A stretch of 64,000 nucleotides of DNA, taken from positions 1-64,000 of the forward strand of contig NZ_LMEF01000009.1 of assembly GCF_001427905.1 (NCBI RefSeq), read 5' to 3'. The notes beneath the pieces are model-generated. The model was not told the DNA's origin. It ran no database searches and was given only the letters and a program-made list of their open reading frames with translations. Shown piece by piece: positions 43,094 through 51,477 of this stretch; the stretch's first letter is position 1; every line of letters starts with the position of its first letter. The translations under genes and the position numbers were made by a program. Origin of the DNA: Flavobacterium sp. Root420 (lineage in GTDB: Bacteria; Bacteroidota; Bacteroidia; Flavobacteriales; Flavobacteriaceae).

Positions 43094-46000
43094 ATGACAA
43101 ATCAGGAGAAAGGCAGCAGCTTTGAAAAAATTACACATGATTTTTTTATGTTTTTGTTCAAACAATTAAAAATTCAGGTGAATAATAACTGGGTTCAAAA
43201 GTCTGGTTTTCAGCATGGATTTGATGTAGGATTTGAAGTTGCGATTTTAAATGATGCTTTTTTTAAACGGGGTATATTTATTGAGTGTAAAAATTATGAG
43301 AAATCCATACTTGAACAAGCACATTTGCTTACCAAAGTAATGCAATTTGATAGATCGGCCTATGAAAAAAAAGACTCAATATTTATTTTTTTGTCTCCAA
43401 AAATTGATTTGAGCAAATGTACACAAGACTCAAATCCAAAACATTTGGAAGATTATTTCAATAAAATTAATCCGTTTAAGATCATTATTCTCACTCCAAA
43501 TAATAAAATAAAGGAAATATTATCTCTCAATGAAGAAATATTTTGCAAAGTCTATGAGGGTGAAGTCTATGCTAAAATGAATTCTGATACTCATAACAGC
43601 ATTCTGGAATACTTTGAAAAACTTCTATACTCAAAAGGTGAAATTCCAAATTTCAAGTTGTCTCAAAAACGAAAAGAATATTTGGAACAAGCATCAGTTT
43701 CTAAACCTAAACTCTATATAAGCAGAAAATTAAAAACAAATAAATTTTCATTCTCCTTTCAGGATAAAAATCTGCTGGATGTAATTAAAACAAACAGCCT
43801 TGTTTTATTGTTAGGCGAACCTGGTAGCGGCAAAACCACTGAACTCATCAATGTCTCAAAGTACTTCGAGAAAAACATTTCAAAACTTGAGATCACACCC
43901 ATATTTGTAAGTTTATCGGGTGTCAAAAAATTTGACAACCTGGATGATCTTTTACCTACCGATTGGGCTTTGAATAAAAAAACTGTACTGCTTCTTGATG
44001 CTTTGGATGAATTTGAATTTAAAAACGAGTTAAACAAGGTAATAGAAAATCTATTGGCATATAAGGATATAAGTTTTAAAATAATTGTTTCCTGCAGAAC
44101 ATATGCTTACAATGATGAACTAAAGTCTTTGGAGCCGGCAGCATTCTATTTAGATAATTTCAATTCTGATCAAAGTTTTGAACTGCTCAACAAAAAATAC
44201 AATATTCCATTAAGCAAATTTAATAAAATCAGCAGAAGCAATTTTAAGGATATACTTCAAGATCCCTTTATGCTTAACAGATTTGGTAAATATTATGAAA
44301 ACCATAAAAAATTACCTGTCTCTCTTTCTAGCATTTACGATGATATCAAGGAAGAGCTGGCTCAGGATGATCTGGAAGTATACAAAATCTTATCCCTTGT
44401 TTTAGAACTGACAAAACAGACAAGTGTTGATAAGAAGCAGCTCAAAGACCTTTTTGGAATTAAATATAAAAAATTAGTAAAACTGAGTTTAATAGAAAAT
44501 TCATTTGATAAAAGCAGTTTTAAATTTATCCATAAGAATTATCAGGAGTATTTTGCAGCGGCAGCCATCAGTGAACTAAGTTTTGAGCAGATCTTAAGTT
44601 TTATTTCGATTCAGGGAATAGAAAAGACGCACCCTACACTATTCAATACAATCACATTTTTAATTAATATTCTCGAAGATGACAAATACAATTCATTAAT
44701 AGGGTGGCTGACTATAAACAATCCTGAATTACTTATTAAGGCTGATAAAAGCAGGACCGCAAATTTTAGAGTTAAAGTGTTTCAGGATTATTTTAAATCC
44801 GAATGTGTCGAAAAAACTTTTTGGATTTCATCGGGAACCTTCTCTATCAAAGAAATCGCAGAATTTGGAAACTGCGAAGACAATTTTGACTATCTGGTTT
44901 CATTCATAACGGATCCCAACAATCATTTTAGAGCAGTTATCTCGGCACTGGAACTTTTAAGCTATTTTACAATACCTGAATACAAAAAAGAAAATCTTAA
45001 AACCCTATTTTTTAACTTCCTTACCAGCCCGGGACACTCAGAAATGATCAAGTCCCATATACTGGATTGTATTGCAGATCAAAAACTATGTGATGAAGAT
45101 CCCAAGTATTTAAATAACATTTTTGAACTCTTTAAACAGGAAACAAATAAACAGCTCAATAGATCGCTGCTATCTTTGATTGAATACCGTAAAGAAATTG
45201 ATACTTTCTTTTGGTTTATTAAAATGGAGTTTCTACTAGAAAAAGGATATAATGAAAGAGCGGTAAAAGATGAAGTAATAAGAGGAACAAGCTGGGTACT
45301 CGAAGAATTAATCCTTAGATTAGAAAAATCATCTCATTTTATCACTTTGGCTAAATATTATTTTGATGATGAAAAAGATGACTACAGCAGCAATGACTTT
45401 ATTGAAAAATTAATAAACAGATGCCTTTACTTTGAAGAGAGGGAAAAATCTTTTCTTACTGAACTGCTTTCTTCACTTCTTGATACAACAAAATTTTACC
45501 TTAGAGAAGATGCTTTAAAAACGTTGCTTCTAAAATTAAAGCCCGGAAGTCAGTTAGAAGCTTTTGATTGCTTAATCAGCCGTTTTTCTTTTGACAGGGT
45601 TGGTTATTTTCTAGCTTCCATTACCAATGAGAATACTATTGAGTTAATTATCAATAAATTTAGTGACGGTTCAGTGGAAGCCGCCAATCTTGATTATTAC
45701 AGAAATATAATGGCAAATCACGGGAAAAGATCTCTTGCCGAGCACTTCAACAATACTATGCTGGAGAAAGGATTCAAGTTTAACGAACCGCTATTAACTG
45801 ATAAAGAATATGATGAATTGGTTGCAAAATTCAAGAGTTTACCGCAGCAGAATTTTGATCTGTTATTCCATAAATCCGAATTGATTTCAAGAATAAAATC
45901 TTTATTTGAAGAACACGGGTCATCTATAAGTTCAGAGATGATTCGAAAAATTGAAACAAATTGGTACCATAAAAATGGTCATTCCAATAAAGGAGACATT

Positions 46001-47218
46001 GCAATCACTTTATTAAGAAGGCTCATCCATCAGCAAAATACGGAAGTAAAATTTGATGATGTCGAGCATCTACTGGAAGATGAAGCTACCTTAATAAATG
46101 AAATGAAATCACAGATTAGTGCATTAAATGATACCCATAATAATTTTGTAATCAGTAATGAACAGCAAAACAGGCTAAATCAATGGTGCCAAAAAGAATC
46201 ATACGAAATCCGTTTTGACAGAATCCTGCGATATGTTACTGCCGATAGATACGGTGCCCTTGAGGATTATGCCAAATTAAAAACAGTATTATTTTTTCTT
46301 ATGAAGTTTAATTTTGACCTGCCACAGGAATTTCTTTTAAACTGCATTGAATTCGTAGATGTAAATAATTCAAACGAAGGCGATGACAAACTTGAATGGT
46401 TAAAGCGTAAAATTAATAATGACCTTATTTTTAATCAAAGGATTATTGACAATATCAATACTAAAAATTTAGTATTTCTGCCTTTAAATATTCATATTCA
46501 ATATGCACTTGACAATAATTTAAGCGCAGCATTTTCAAAAATCAAAGAACATTTCTTAATGCCTGATTACAATTATAATATTGAAAAGAAACTTGAGCTA
46601 TTTGTAAATCTTACAAAAGATGTTGAACTGTTAAAAAAACTTTGTCAGGATGTTACAAGCCACAAATGCTGGTCTTCACTTAAAATTCTAATGGATTTAA
46701 AAATTGAACAAGATTTCTGCCAGCGGAAAGCAGCAGAATATCTTGAAACAGAAATCTTGGACGAAAAGAATTATTATAGCTCCACTGCCCTATCAATATT
46801 ATTTGAACTAAATTCAATTTCAGCAGTGAAATATGTTTCTAGCTTTTTAAACAAAAATCAACTTCCTTCATTAAGCCAGGCTTCCTATACAAATTATACT
46901 GCTATAGAAGACTTTAATATTTTAAAAACTTTATTTGATAAAATTTATAGAGTAGATTCAGAAGAAAGAGGATTTAGTGGATTAGGAAATTTTATTTTCG
47001 CCTACGTTTCAAATTTATCTAAAACTAAGCAAAGTTATGATTCGGTACAAGCCGAACTTATAAATATTAAAGTATGGGCGAAGGAACAAAATTTAGACAA
47101 TGAATTATTTCACGTTAATCAATTAATAGATAAATCTAAAAACAGTTACATAAACGCGCAATCCAAAGCACTCAATTTCAATGAAGCGTTACAAAAAGTA
47201 GAGCAAATCTTAAAATAG
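43094..47218 (+). CDS. Restriction-nuclease-fold / NACHT ATPase (bNACHT/Avs-like defence protein)
   Basis: This is a 1374-aa protein from the ATG at 43094. Residues 1-130 form a PD-(D/E)XK nuclease-like domain (D44 in HGFDVGFEV, E64-x-K66 in IFIECKNY). The NACHT NTPase follows, with Walker A GEPGSGKT (241-248), Walker B LLLDALDEF (D302, D305, E306) and the sensor-like IIVSCRTYAYN. The C-terminal region of about 850 residues is long and helical, Leu-, Phe- and Asn-rich, without a repeat I can name; in this class it is the ligand sensor. STAND NTPases of this type detect a phage protein, oligomerise and activate the N-terminal nuclease. It is transcribed alone. No partner gene is required by its architecture. 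Confidence 0.82.
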   Translation: MTNQEKGSSFEKITHDFFMFLFKQLKIQVNNNWVQKSGFQHGFDVGFEVAILNDAFFKRGIFIECKNYEKSILEQAHLLTKVMQFDRSAYEKKDSIFIFLSPKIDLSKCTQDSNPKHLEDYFNKINPFKIIILTPNNKIKEILSLNEEIFCKVYEGEVYAKMNSDTHNSILEYFEKLLYSKGEIPNFKLSQKRKEYLEQASVSKPKLYISRKLKTNKFSFSFQDKNLLDVIKTNSLVLLLGEPGSGKTTELINVSKYFEKNISKLEITPIFVSLSGVKKFDNLDDLLPTDWALNKKTVLLLDALDEFEFKNELNKVIENLLAYKDISFKIIVSCRTYAYNDELKSLEPAAFYLDNFNSDQSFELLNKKYNIPLSKFNKISRSNFKDILQDPFMLNRFGKYYENHKKLPVSLSSIYDDIKEELAQDDLEVYKILSLVLELTKQTSVDKKQLKDLFGIKYKKLVKLSLIENSFDKSSFKFIHKNYQEYFAAAAISELSFEQILSFISIQGIEKTHPTLFNTITFLINILEDDKYNSLIGWLTINNPELLIKADKSRTANFRVKVFQDYFKSECVEKTFWISSGTFSIKEIAEFGNCEDNFDYLVSFITDPNNHFRAVISALELLSYFTIPEYKKENLKTLFFNFLTSPGHSEMIKSHILDCIADQKLCDEDPKYLNNIFELFKQETNKQLNRSLLSLIEYRKEIDTFFWFIKMEFLLEKGYNERAVKDEVIRGTSWVLEELILRLEKSSHFITLAKYYFDDEKDDYSSNDFIEKLINRCLYFEEREKSFLTELLSSLLDTTKFYLREDALKTLLLKLKPGSQLEAFDCLISRFSFDRVGYFLASITNENTIELIINKFSDGSVEAANLDYYRNIMANHGKRSLAEHFNNTMLEKGFKFNEPLLTDKEYDELVAKFKSLPQQNFDLLFHKSELISRIKSLFEEHGSSISSEMIRKIETNWYHKNGHSNKGDIAITLLRRLIHQQNTEVKFDDVEHLLEDEATLINEMKSQISALNDTHNNFVISNEQQNRLNQWCQKESYEIRFDRILRYVTADRYGALEDYAKLKTVLFFLMKFNFDLPQEFLLNCIEFVDVNNSNEGDDKLEWLKRKINNDLIFNQRIIDNINTKNLVFLPLNIHIQYALDNNLSAAFSKIKEHFLMPDYNYNIEKKLELFVNLTKDVELLKKLCQDVTSHKCWSSLKILMDLKIEQDFCQRKAAEYLETEILDEKNYYSSTALSILFELNSISAVKYVSSFLNKNQLPSLSQASYTNYTAIEDFNILKTLFDKIYRVDSEERGFSGLGNFIFAYVSNLSKTKQSYDSVQAELINIKVWAKEQNLDNELFHVNQLIDKSKNSYINAQSKALNFNEALQKVEQILK

Positions 47219-47276
47219 CAAAACCATTCTTCATGGTTATCTAGAAAAAAATTGAATACATCAAAATGCTAATAAA

Positions 47277-47771
47277 CTATTTGTTTTGAAGAGTTAAAAC
47301 TCTATTCAAAATTAATAAGCATCTCATTAATGTTAGAGCTAATATGAAAAGGCTAAATATCAAAAAATAAAACAGATATTCCATAAAGGATTTGGGAGTA
47401 ATTATTTTAAATACATAACCTGTCAAACCAAGAATTACTAGAGACTTTATGCAGTTTTTTAAATGATGTGTCGTTTGTCCGTACAATGCTGTTTGGAAGA
47501 AAAAATCTAACGCAGAGTCATAATTTTCAATTTTATCCTTTTTATGACTCCCTGCTTTAAAAGTAATCAAAACTGTCAGAATTGTTAAAATAAATCCAGT
47601 ACTACTAAAACTTATATTAGCTATGTCCGATACAGACGACAAAATAAAATCATTTTTGGGAACTTCTATTACTTTATCATAAGTCAGCTTGCAAGTACCT
47701 GCAGCTACAAAAACACTGATTATGCAATCCCACGATAAAGGATTTCTAAAATATATGTCTACAATTTTCAT
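47277..47771 (-). CDS. Four-helix membrane protein, second gene of an uncharacterised pair
   Basis: This 164-aa protein has four predicted membrane segments (about 13-29, 54-70, 107-124, 130-153) and a short polar loop with KAGSHKKDKIENYDSALDFFFQTALYGQTTHH. I do not recognise the family. Its ATG lies 1 nt after the stop of the 322-aa gene (TAATATG), so the two are translationally coupled. The size and topology recall small membrane partners in two-gene defence systems such as KwaA of Kiwa, but I see no sequence evidence for that identity. Confidence 0.6.
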   Translation of the reverse strand: MKIVDIYFRNPLSWDCIISVFVAAGTCKLTYDKVIEVPKNDFILSSVSDIANISFSSTGFILTILTVLITFKAGSHKKDKIENYDSALDFFFQTALYGQTTHHLKNCIKSLVILGLTGYVFKIITPKSFMEYLFYFLIFSLFILALTLMRCLLILNRVLTLQNK

Positions 47772-47772
47772 A

Positions 47773-48741
47773 TTAAAGTGAATTTACAAACAATGTTAAA
47801 TCATCTTTTATTAAATCATAACTTTCACCTTGTTTCAAATCTTTTCCTTCTTCAATTTTTCTTTCGAAGAATTTCTTGTCTTTTAATAAATTAAAAGTTT
47901 CCTCAACACCTTTACCATCCTCATATACTACAACGAAATTATCGTAATAATCAGTTTCTTCAGGATTAGCCTTGAATACTTCGAGAGCTTTTGCAAACAT
48001 TCCAGTTGCAATTTTATTTTCAGTTGGCAAGTTCACTTTTTTACCTTGTTTTTTAAAAAATGCTTCAATTCGCAAAAACTCTGGTTTATAAAGATTAGTA
48101 ATTAAATTAAAACCTTTAAAATAGTTCTTTTCCAATTGCTTATCAATAAGTTCCAAATTTGCAGATTTTAGTTTAATATTGAAACTAAGCACATTTTTCA
48201 TAGCGCCTAAAGTATTTTCAATACTATTATCCATAAATACGTTTAACTCCGTAAACTTGGCTAATTGTAGCTCGTCTCTTGCTATTTTTTTAAAATAATA
48301 TTCTATATCAGCAATATTAGGACCATGCGGATTTCTTTCTACACAAACTACATTTTGATCTGTTTTATAATCAATAAAAAAATGTGTGATTTCTACAATA
48401 TCTCCCATTTGTTTTAATTCCTCCAAAGCAAATGTCCCTTTTTTCATAAACATAGGATTCTTTCCTTTACGAATCAAAGCCATAGTACATCTTATACGAC
48501 GTTCAGCGGGCAATAAGACTGCACTGGACAAAAAAAGCTCTCTGGGAGAAAAACCCTGCTTTCTTTCATTTCTGTCAACTAAAACTGCCTTACCCTGACT
48601 CCTAAGATTTGCTAAATGGTTAGCAACTTCCTTAACAATTTTTGAACTACTATATTCTTTAGCTTTATCAGCATAAGGTTTCATTATAATCGCATATAAA
48701 TAATATCTAACTTCAGTTAGCTTCGTAATTGTCGTGGTCAT
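47773..48741 (-). CDS. Soluble protein of unknown function, first gene of the pair
   Basis: This 322-aa protein has no membrane segment. The N-terminal half contains VDRNERKQGFSPRELFLSSAVLLPAERRIRCTMALIRKGKNPMF and ITHFFIDYKTDQNVVCVERNPHGPNIADIEYYFKKIARDE, which looks like an alternating strand/helix core. The C-terminal half is helical with many lysines. The ERNPHGPN block is the best candidate for a conserved site. It loosely recalls DUF4747-type proteins, which I cannot confirm. It is coupled to the four-helix membrane protein downstream and lies between a NACHT gene and a broken HerA-like gene. Confidence 0.6.
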   Translation of the reverse strand: MTTTITKLTEVRYYLYAIIMKPYADKAKEYSSSKIVKEVANHLANLRSQGKAVLVDRNERKQGFSPRELFLSSAVLLPAERRIRCTMALIRKGKNPMFMKKGTFALEELKQMGDIVEITHFFIDYKTDQNVVCVERNPHGPNIADIEYYFKKIARDELQLAKFTELNVFMDNSIENTLGAMKNVLSFNIKLKSANLELIDKQLEKNYFKGFNLITNLYKPEFLRIEAFFKKQGKKVNLPTENKIATGMFAKALEVFKANPEETDYYDNFVVVYEDGKGVEETFNLLKDKKFFERKIEEGKDLKQGESYDLIKDDLTLFVNSL

Positions 48742-48963
48742 GGGTTAGTGATTATAATTTCATTAACAGAATGATGAAATTGTTAGTTTAATGACAAATC
48801 TAATAAACTATAAAACAGTAAACATCTTACAACAAATAACTTATTGACAAAATTTTAGTTATAATTGTTTACATTAAAGTGTTATGAAAGTTCAATTTAT
48901 TATAAAGATTTAGAGCCACAACAATGTACTAATAGAGAAGTTTTGAAAATCAGACCATATATT

Positions 48964-49703
48964 TTATTTCCATTTTGATATCAATACAATTGTTTCATTA
49001 TAAGGCTTATATTCATCTAATACTTTATCGACCTTCATGACCACAGGTAGATCAGCCGAAAGTCCAGCAAGAATACAACATCCTTGTGGTAATATTGATA
49101 AGCTATCGAATGATATTTTATCTAAATAAGAAACTGTCCTACCGATCGCTTCAATATCTTTATTGTTGATCAGTCTATGCAGAAAGTAATCATACAACTG
49201 GGATATTATTGTGTCGGATATATCATAGGTCTCTGGCTGGATATGGTTAAAAATACTCCGAACTTTCTTCCTTCCTTAATAATTTCTTCAAAGGTTTCCA
49301 ATCGATAATCTTTCCAAGTTTCACTTTCCCTGATAGAATTGCGTGATAAAATATTGTGAGCCTCATCTGCAATGATGTTCAGATACTTCTGCCTGTCAAG
49401 ATTGCTTCGTTTAAAGTATTCATAATAGTACTTACATATTACCAAAGGGATTATTACTTTCATCTCAACATTAACGTCATTAAGATTTATAATAACTACA
49501 GGTTTAGTATTTGTAATTAATTTATCAGCTTTTGTCACGGCAAAAACTTTTGTAATTTCGTTATATTTACTTTCCAATTTGTTATAAAGAGGACCTATGT
49601 GTTCTTTGGAATAATACCCCTTAGTTATAACATCGAAATAATTTATTATAATTTGTATTCTAATCTTAATAAATGCATTGTATACAGAGAGGTCTATTGT
49701 CAA
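48964..49703 (-). pseudogene. HerA-like ATPase remnant, 5' truncated and frameshifted
   Basis: The minus strand reads the C-terminal part of a HerA/DUF87-type ATPase: YLNIIADEAHNILSRNS (Walker B), WKDYRLETFEEIIKEGRKFGVFLTISSQRP, and after a frame change DISDTIISQLYDYFLHRLINNKDI then DKISFDSLSILPQGCCILAGLSADLPVVMKVD. One T is missing after the ARG-PRO codons near 49238 (CCTATGATA instead of CCTTATGATA). The Walker A half is absent; upstream of 49703 the frame is closed. HerA ATPases pair with Sir2, DUF4297 or nuclease partners in defence systems, but no partner is left here. Confidence 0.8.
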
Positions 49704-49767
49704 AGAAAAAATAATTTAGTGTAACCTTTGTAAAAATGCTATGGAATTTTCATTACTTTTTATAGAA

Positions 49768-49938
49768 TCAAGAACATATGGTGCCCATCTGCTGTGCACC
49801 TTCAAAAGACCGTTTTTGAGGGATAGGGTCCAAGATTTCAACATGGTCTCCCCAAAGCAGTTCAATAAGAACATCCTCTCCGTCCCTTGCCTTGTAGACT
49901 TTAGCTGTTTCTGATTCTAAATATTTGATCGTCTCCAT
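49768..49938 (-). CDS. Possible 56-aa protein, perhaps a gene fragment
   Basis: From the ATG at 49938 the minus strand encodes METIKYLESETAKVYKARDG followed by EDVLIELLWGDHVEILDPI and PQKRSFEGAQQMGTICS. The sequence looks truly coding (regular codon use, alternating hydrophobics) and like the N-terminus of a longer protein that has lost its remainder. I cannot name the family. The rest of the gap up to ssb holds a GC-rich stretch at 50074-50185. Confidence 0.45.
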   Translation of the reverse strand: METIKYLESETAKVYKARDGEDVLIELLWGDHVEILDPIPQKRSFEGAQQMGTICS

Positions 49939-50073
49939 AATTCCAACATTGGTTAAAAGATTGATTTTCAGTTAAAAACACCCTCAAATCTACAGCTTTA
50001 CATTTATTTTTCACTACGTATAATTACTCATTTTCAAGGAATTAGATAAAATATTTCAATTCAAAACGGATTA

Positions 50074-50185
50074 AAAGGGCAGCCAAAGTAGTGCCCGCCC
50101 TCACCTGCATGCGCATAACGGCTCTTCGCCGCCCTTCGGGACTTATAGCACTCCGGCTCGGTATCCGGACACTGGTCTTCCGCTT
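50074..50185. other. GC-rich, hairpin-forming leader upstream of ssb
   Basis: This stretch is much richer in G+C than its surroundings and holds GGGCA...TGCCC (50078-50096), CGCCGCCCTTCGGGAC and CCGG-CTCGGTAT-CCGG. It lies 90-200 nt ahead of the element's ssb gene. It could be a structured leader, a single-strand promoter/origin or part of oriT; none can be proven from sequence alone. Confidence 0.35.
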
Positions 50186-50275
50186 TCTTTTTTCCCGTTT
50201 TTTCTTTTGAAAAATTTCATTTGGGGGATATGGGGAAAGAAAACTTGAAAAAGTATTCACTAAAAATTTTATGTC

Positions 50276-50662
50276 ATGGAAATCACAGGACGAATTGTAA
50301 AAGATGCCTCAGTTTTTAAAGTAAAAGAAAACCGTGAGGTGGTAAACTTCTCCATAGCAGTCAACGACAGCTATAAACCCAAAGGAAGCACCGAAACTAA
50401 AAAGATTGTAACCTATATCGACTGTTCGTATTGGATGAGCGCAGGACTGGCACAGTGGCTGAAAAAAGGAACTTTAGTACAGCTCTTCGGGCGCATCGGG
50501 CTGAATGTCTATATCGGGAATGACGCTCAGGCGCACGGCTCACTGACCTTTCATACATCAGATATTAAGATACTGGTATTTGCGCAAACGGATAATAATA
50601 CCCATACACCCGCACTTAAACCGCAGAATGCATCTGATAATCCCGATGACCTGCCTTTCTAG
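50276..50662 (+). CDS. ssb: Single-stranded DNA-binding protein of the mobile element
   Basis: This 128-aa protein has the OB-fold pattern MEITGRIVKDASVFKVKENREVVNFSIAVND, then TYIDCSYW, GTLVQLFGRIGL and FHTSDIKIL. It has a short linker and the acidic partner-binding tip DDLPF. It binds ssDNA during transfer or replication of the element. It is shorter than chromosomal Ssb and heads a run with a small gene, pcfK and pcfJ, the usual grouping on Bacteroidota plasmids and conjugative elements. Confidence 0.92.
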   Translation: MEITGRIVKDASVFKVKENREVVNFSIAVNDSYKPKGSTETKKIVTYIDCSYWMSAGLAQWLKKGTLVQLFGRIGLNVYIGNDAQAHGSLTFHTSDIKILVFAQTDNNTHTPALKPQNASDNPDDLPF

Positions 50663-50704
50663 TTTTTCAACGCCTTTAATTTTTATACGCCTAAATATTA
50701 TATC

Positions 50705-51064
50705 ATGAAAGCCTTAAAAAAATCCAATTACAGCGAATATCGTGTAAGCGATGCCTTCAATCAAATTATTCTTCAAAGCATCACTTCTTACGACGGGAAA
50801 AGAAGAGAACAACTGAAAGCTTTTTTTCTTGACCTACAGCAAGGAGGCTGTGTGAGCGGTATGATTTCAGAATTTATCTACCACGCCGACTGCAAAGAAT
50901 TTTACATCGAGCATATCGATGACCTTGAAAATATCCGAACCGAATTGGAAGAAGCTATCGGCGAACCGATTGAAAACCGATTTGGGGCACCGCATTACAC
51001 TTTTGTATGCTGGCTCTGCTTTGAAGAATACTGCTTTGACCTCTATTCAAGACTTTTTGAATAG
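50705..51064 (+). CDS. Conserved mobile-element protein (DUF7222-like)
   Basis: This 119-aa protein contains YSEYRVSDAFNQIILQSITSYDGKRREQLKAFFLDLQQGGCVSGMISEFIYHADCKEFYIEHIDDLENIRTELEE, a pattern I associate with small proteins (DUF7222) between ssb and pcfK in Bacteroidota elements. The name is from memory and not certain. Cys and aromatic residues near the C-terminus (FVCWLCFEEYCF) are striking. The function is unknown. Confidence 0.65.
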   Translation: MKALKKSNYSEYRVSDAFNQIILQSITSYDGKRREQLKAFFLDLQQGGCVSGMISEFIYHADCKEFYIEHIDDLENIRTELEEAIGEPIENRFGAPHYTFVCWLCFEEYCFDLYSRLFE

Positions 51065-51090
51065 CAATTTTCACTCTTAAATATACTCTT

Positions 51091-51477
51091 ATGAAAGCAT
51101 CTGAAAATTTTAAAAATGCCATAGAGAACTATCTCAGCACTTTGGCGCAGGGCGATACCGCCTTTGCACCGCACTACGCCAAAGCTTCTAAAAATTTGGA
51201 AAGCTGTCTGCACTACATTTTCGGGGAGGTCAAAAAAACAGGATTATGTGCCTTTGACAATCAGGAAATCTTCGACATGGCAGTAAAGTACTACACCGAT
51301 GATTCCATCGGCACGCCTGCCCCAGTAGCATGCAAAGTTGTGGTGCAGACCCCTGCTCCGTCCGACCTTTTTACGCAACCTGAAATACCTGCTATGACAG
51401 TCAAAACAGAAACTGTTCCACCAGTAAAAAAAGAAGTTAAACCCGTGCAGACCGAACTAACACTCTTTGACCTATGA
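51091..51477 (+). CDS. PcfK-like protein
   Basis: This 128-aa protein has the PcfK-like domain at residues 1-75 (MKASENFKNAIENYLSTLAQGDTAFAPHYAKASKNLESCLHYIFGEVKKTG and DNQEIFDMAVKYYTDDSIG) and a proline- and valine-rich tail ending QTELTLFDL. It overlaps the pcfJ start by 4 bp (ATGA), so the two are translated together. The PcfK/PcfJ pair is named from an enterococcal conjugative plasmid; its role in Bacteroidota is not established. Confidence 0.8.
   Translation: MKASENFKNAIENYLSTLAQGDTAFAPHYAKASKNLESCLHYIFGEVKKTGLCAFDNQEIFDMAVKYYTDDSIGTPAPVACKVVVQTPAPSDLFTQPEIPAMTVKTETVPPVKKEVKPVQTELTLFDL

Noticed and set aside
47277-48741. Naming the coupled pair as a Kiwa (KwaA/KwaB) system
   Set aside because: Only sizes and membrane topology match. 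Gene order is reversed and I see no DUF4868-like sequence evidence.
50042-50260. Minus-strand 72-codon frame in the GC-rich stretch before ssb
   Set aside because: Its translation is an Arg/Lys/Ser-rich low-complexity string caused by base composition; no conservation pattern.
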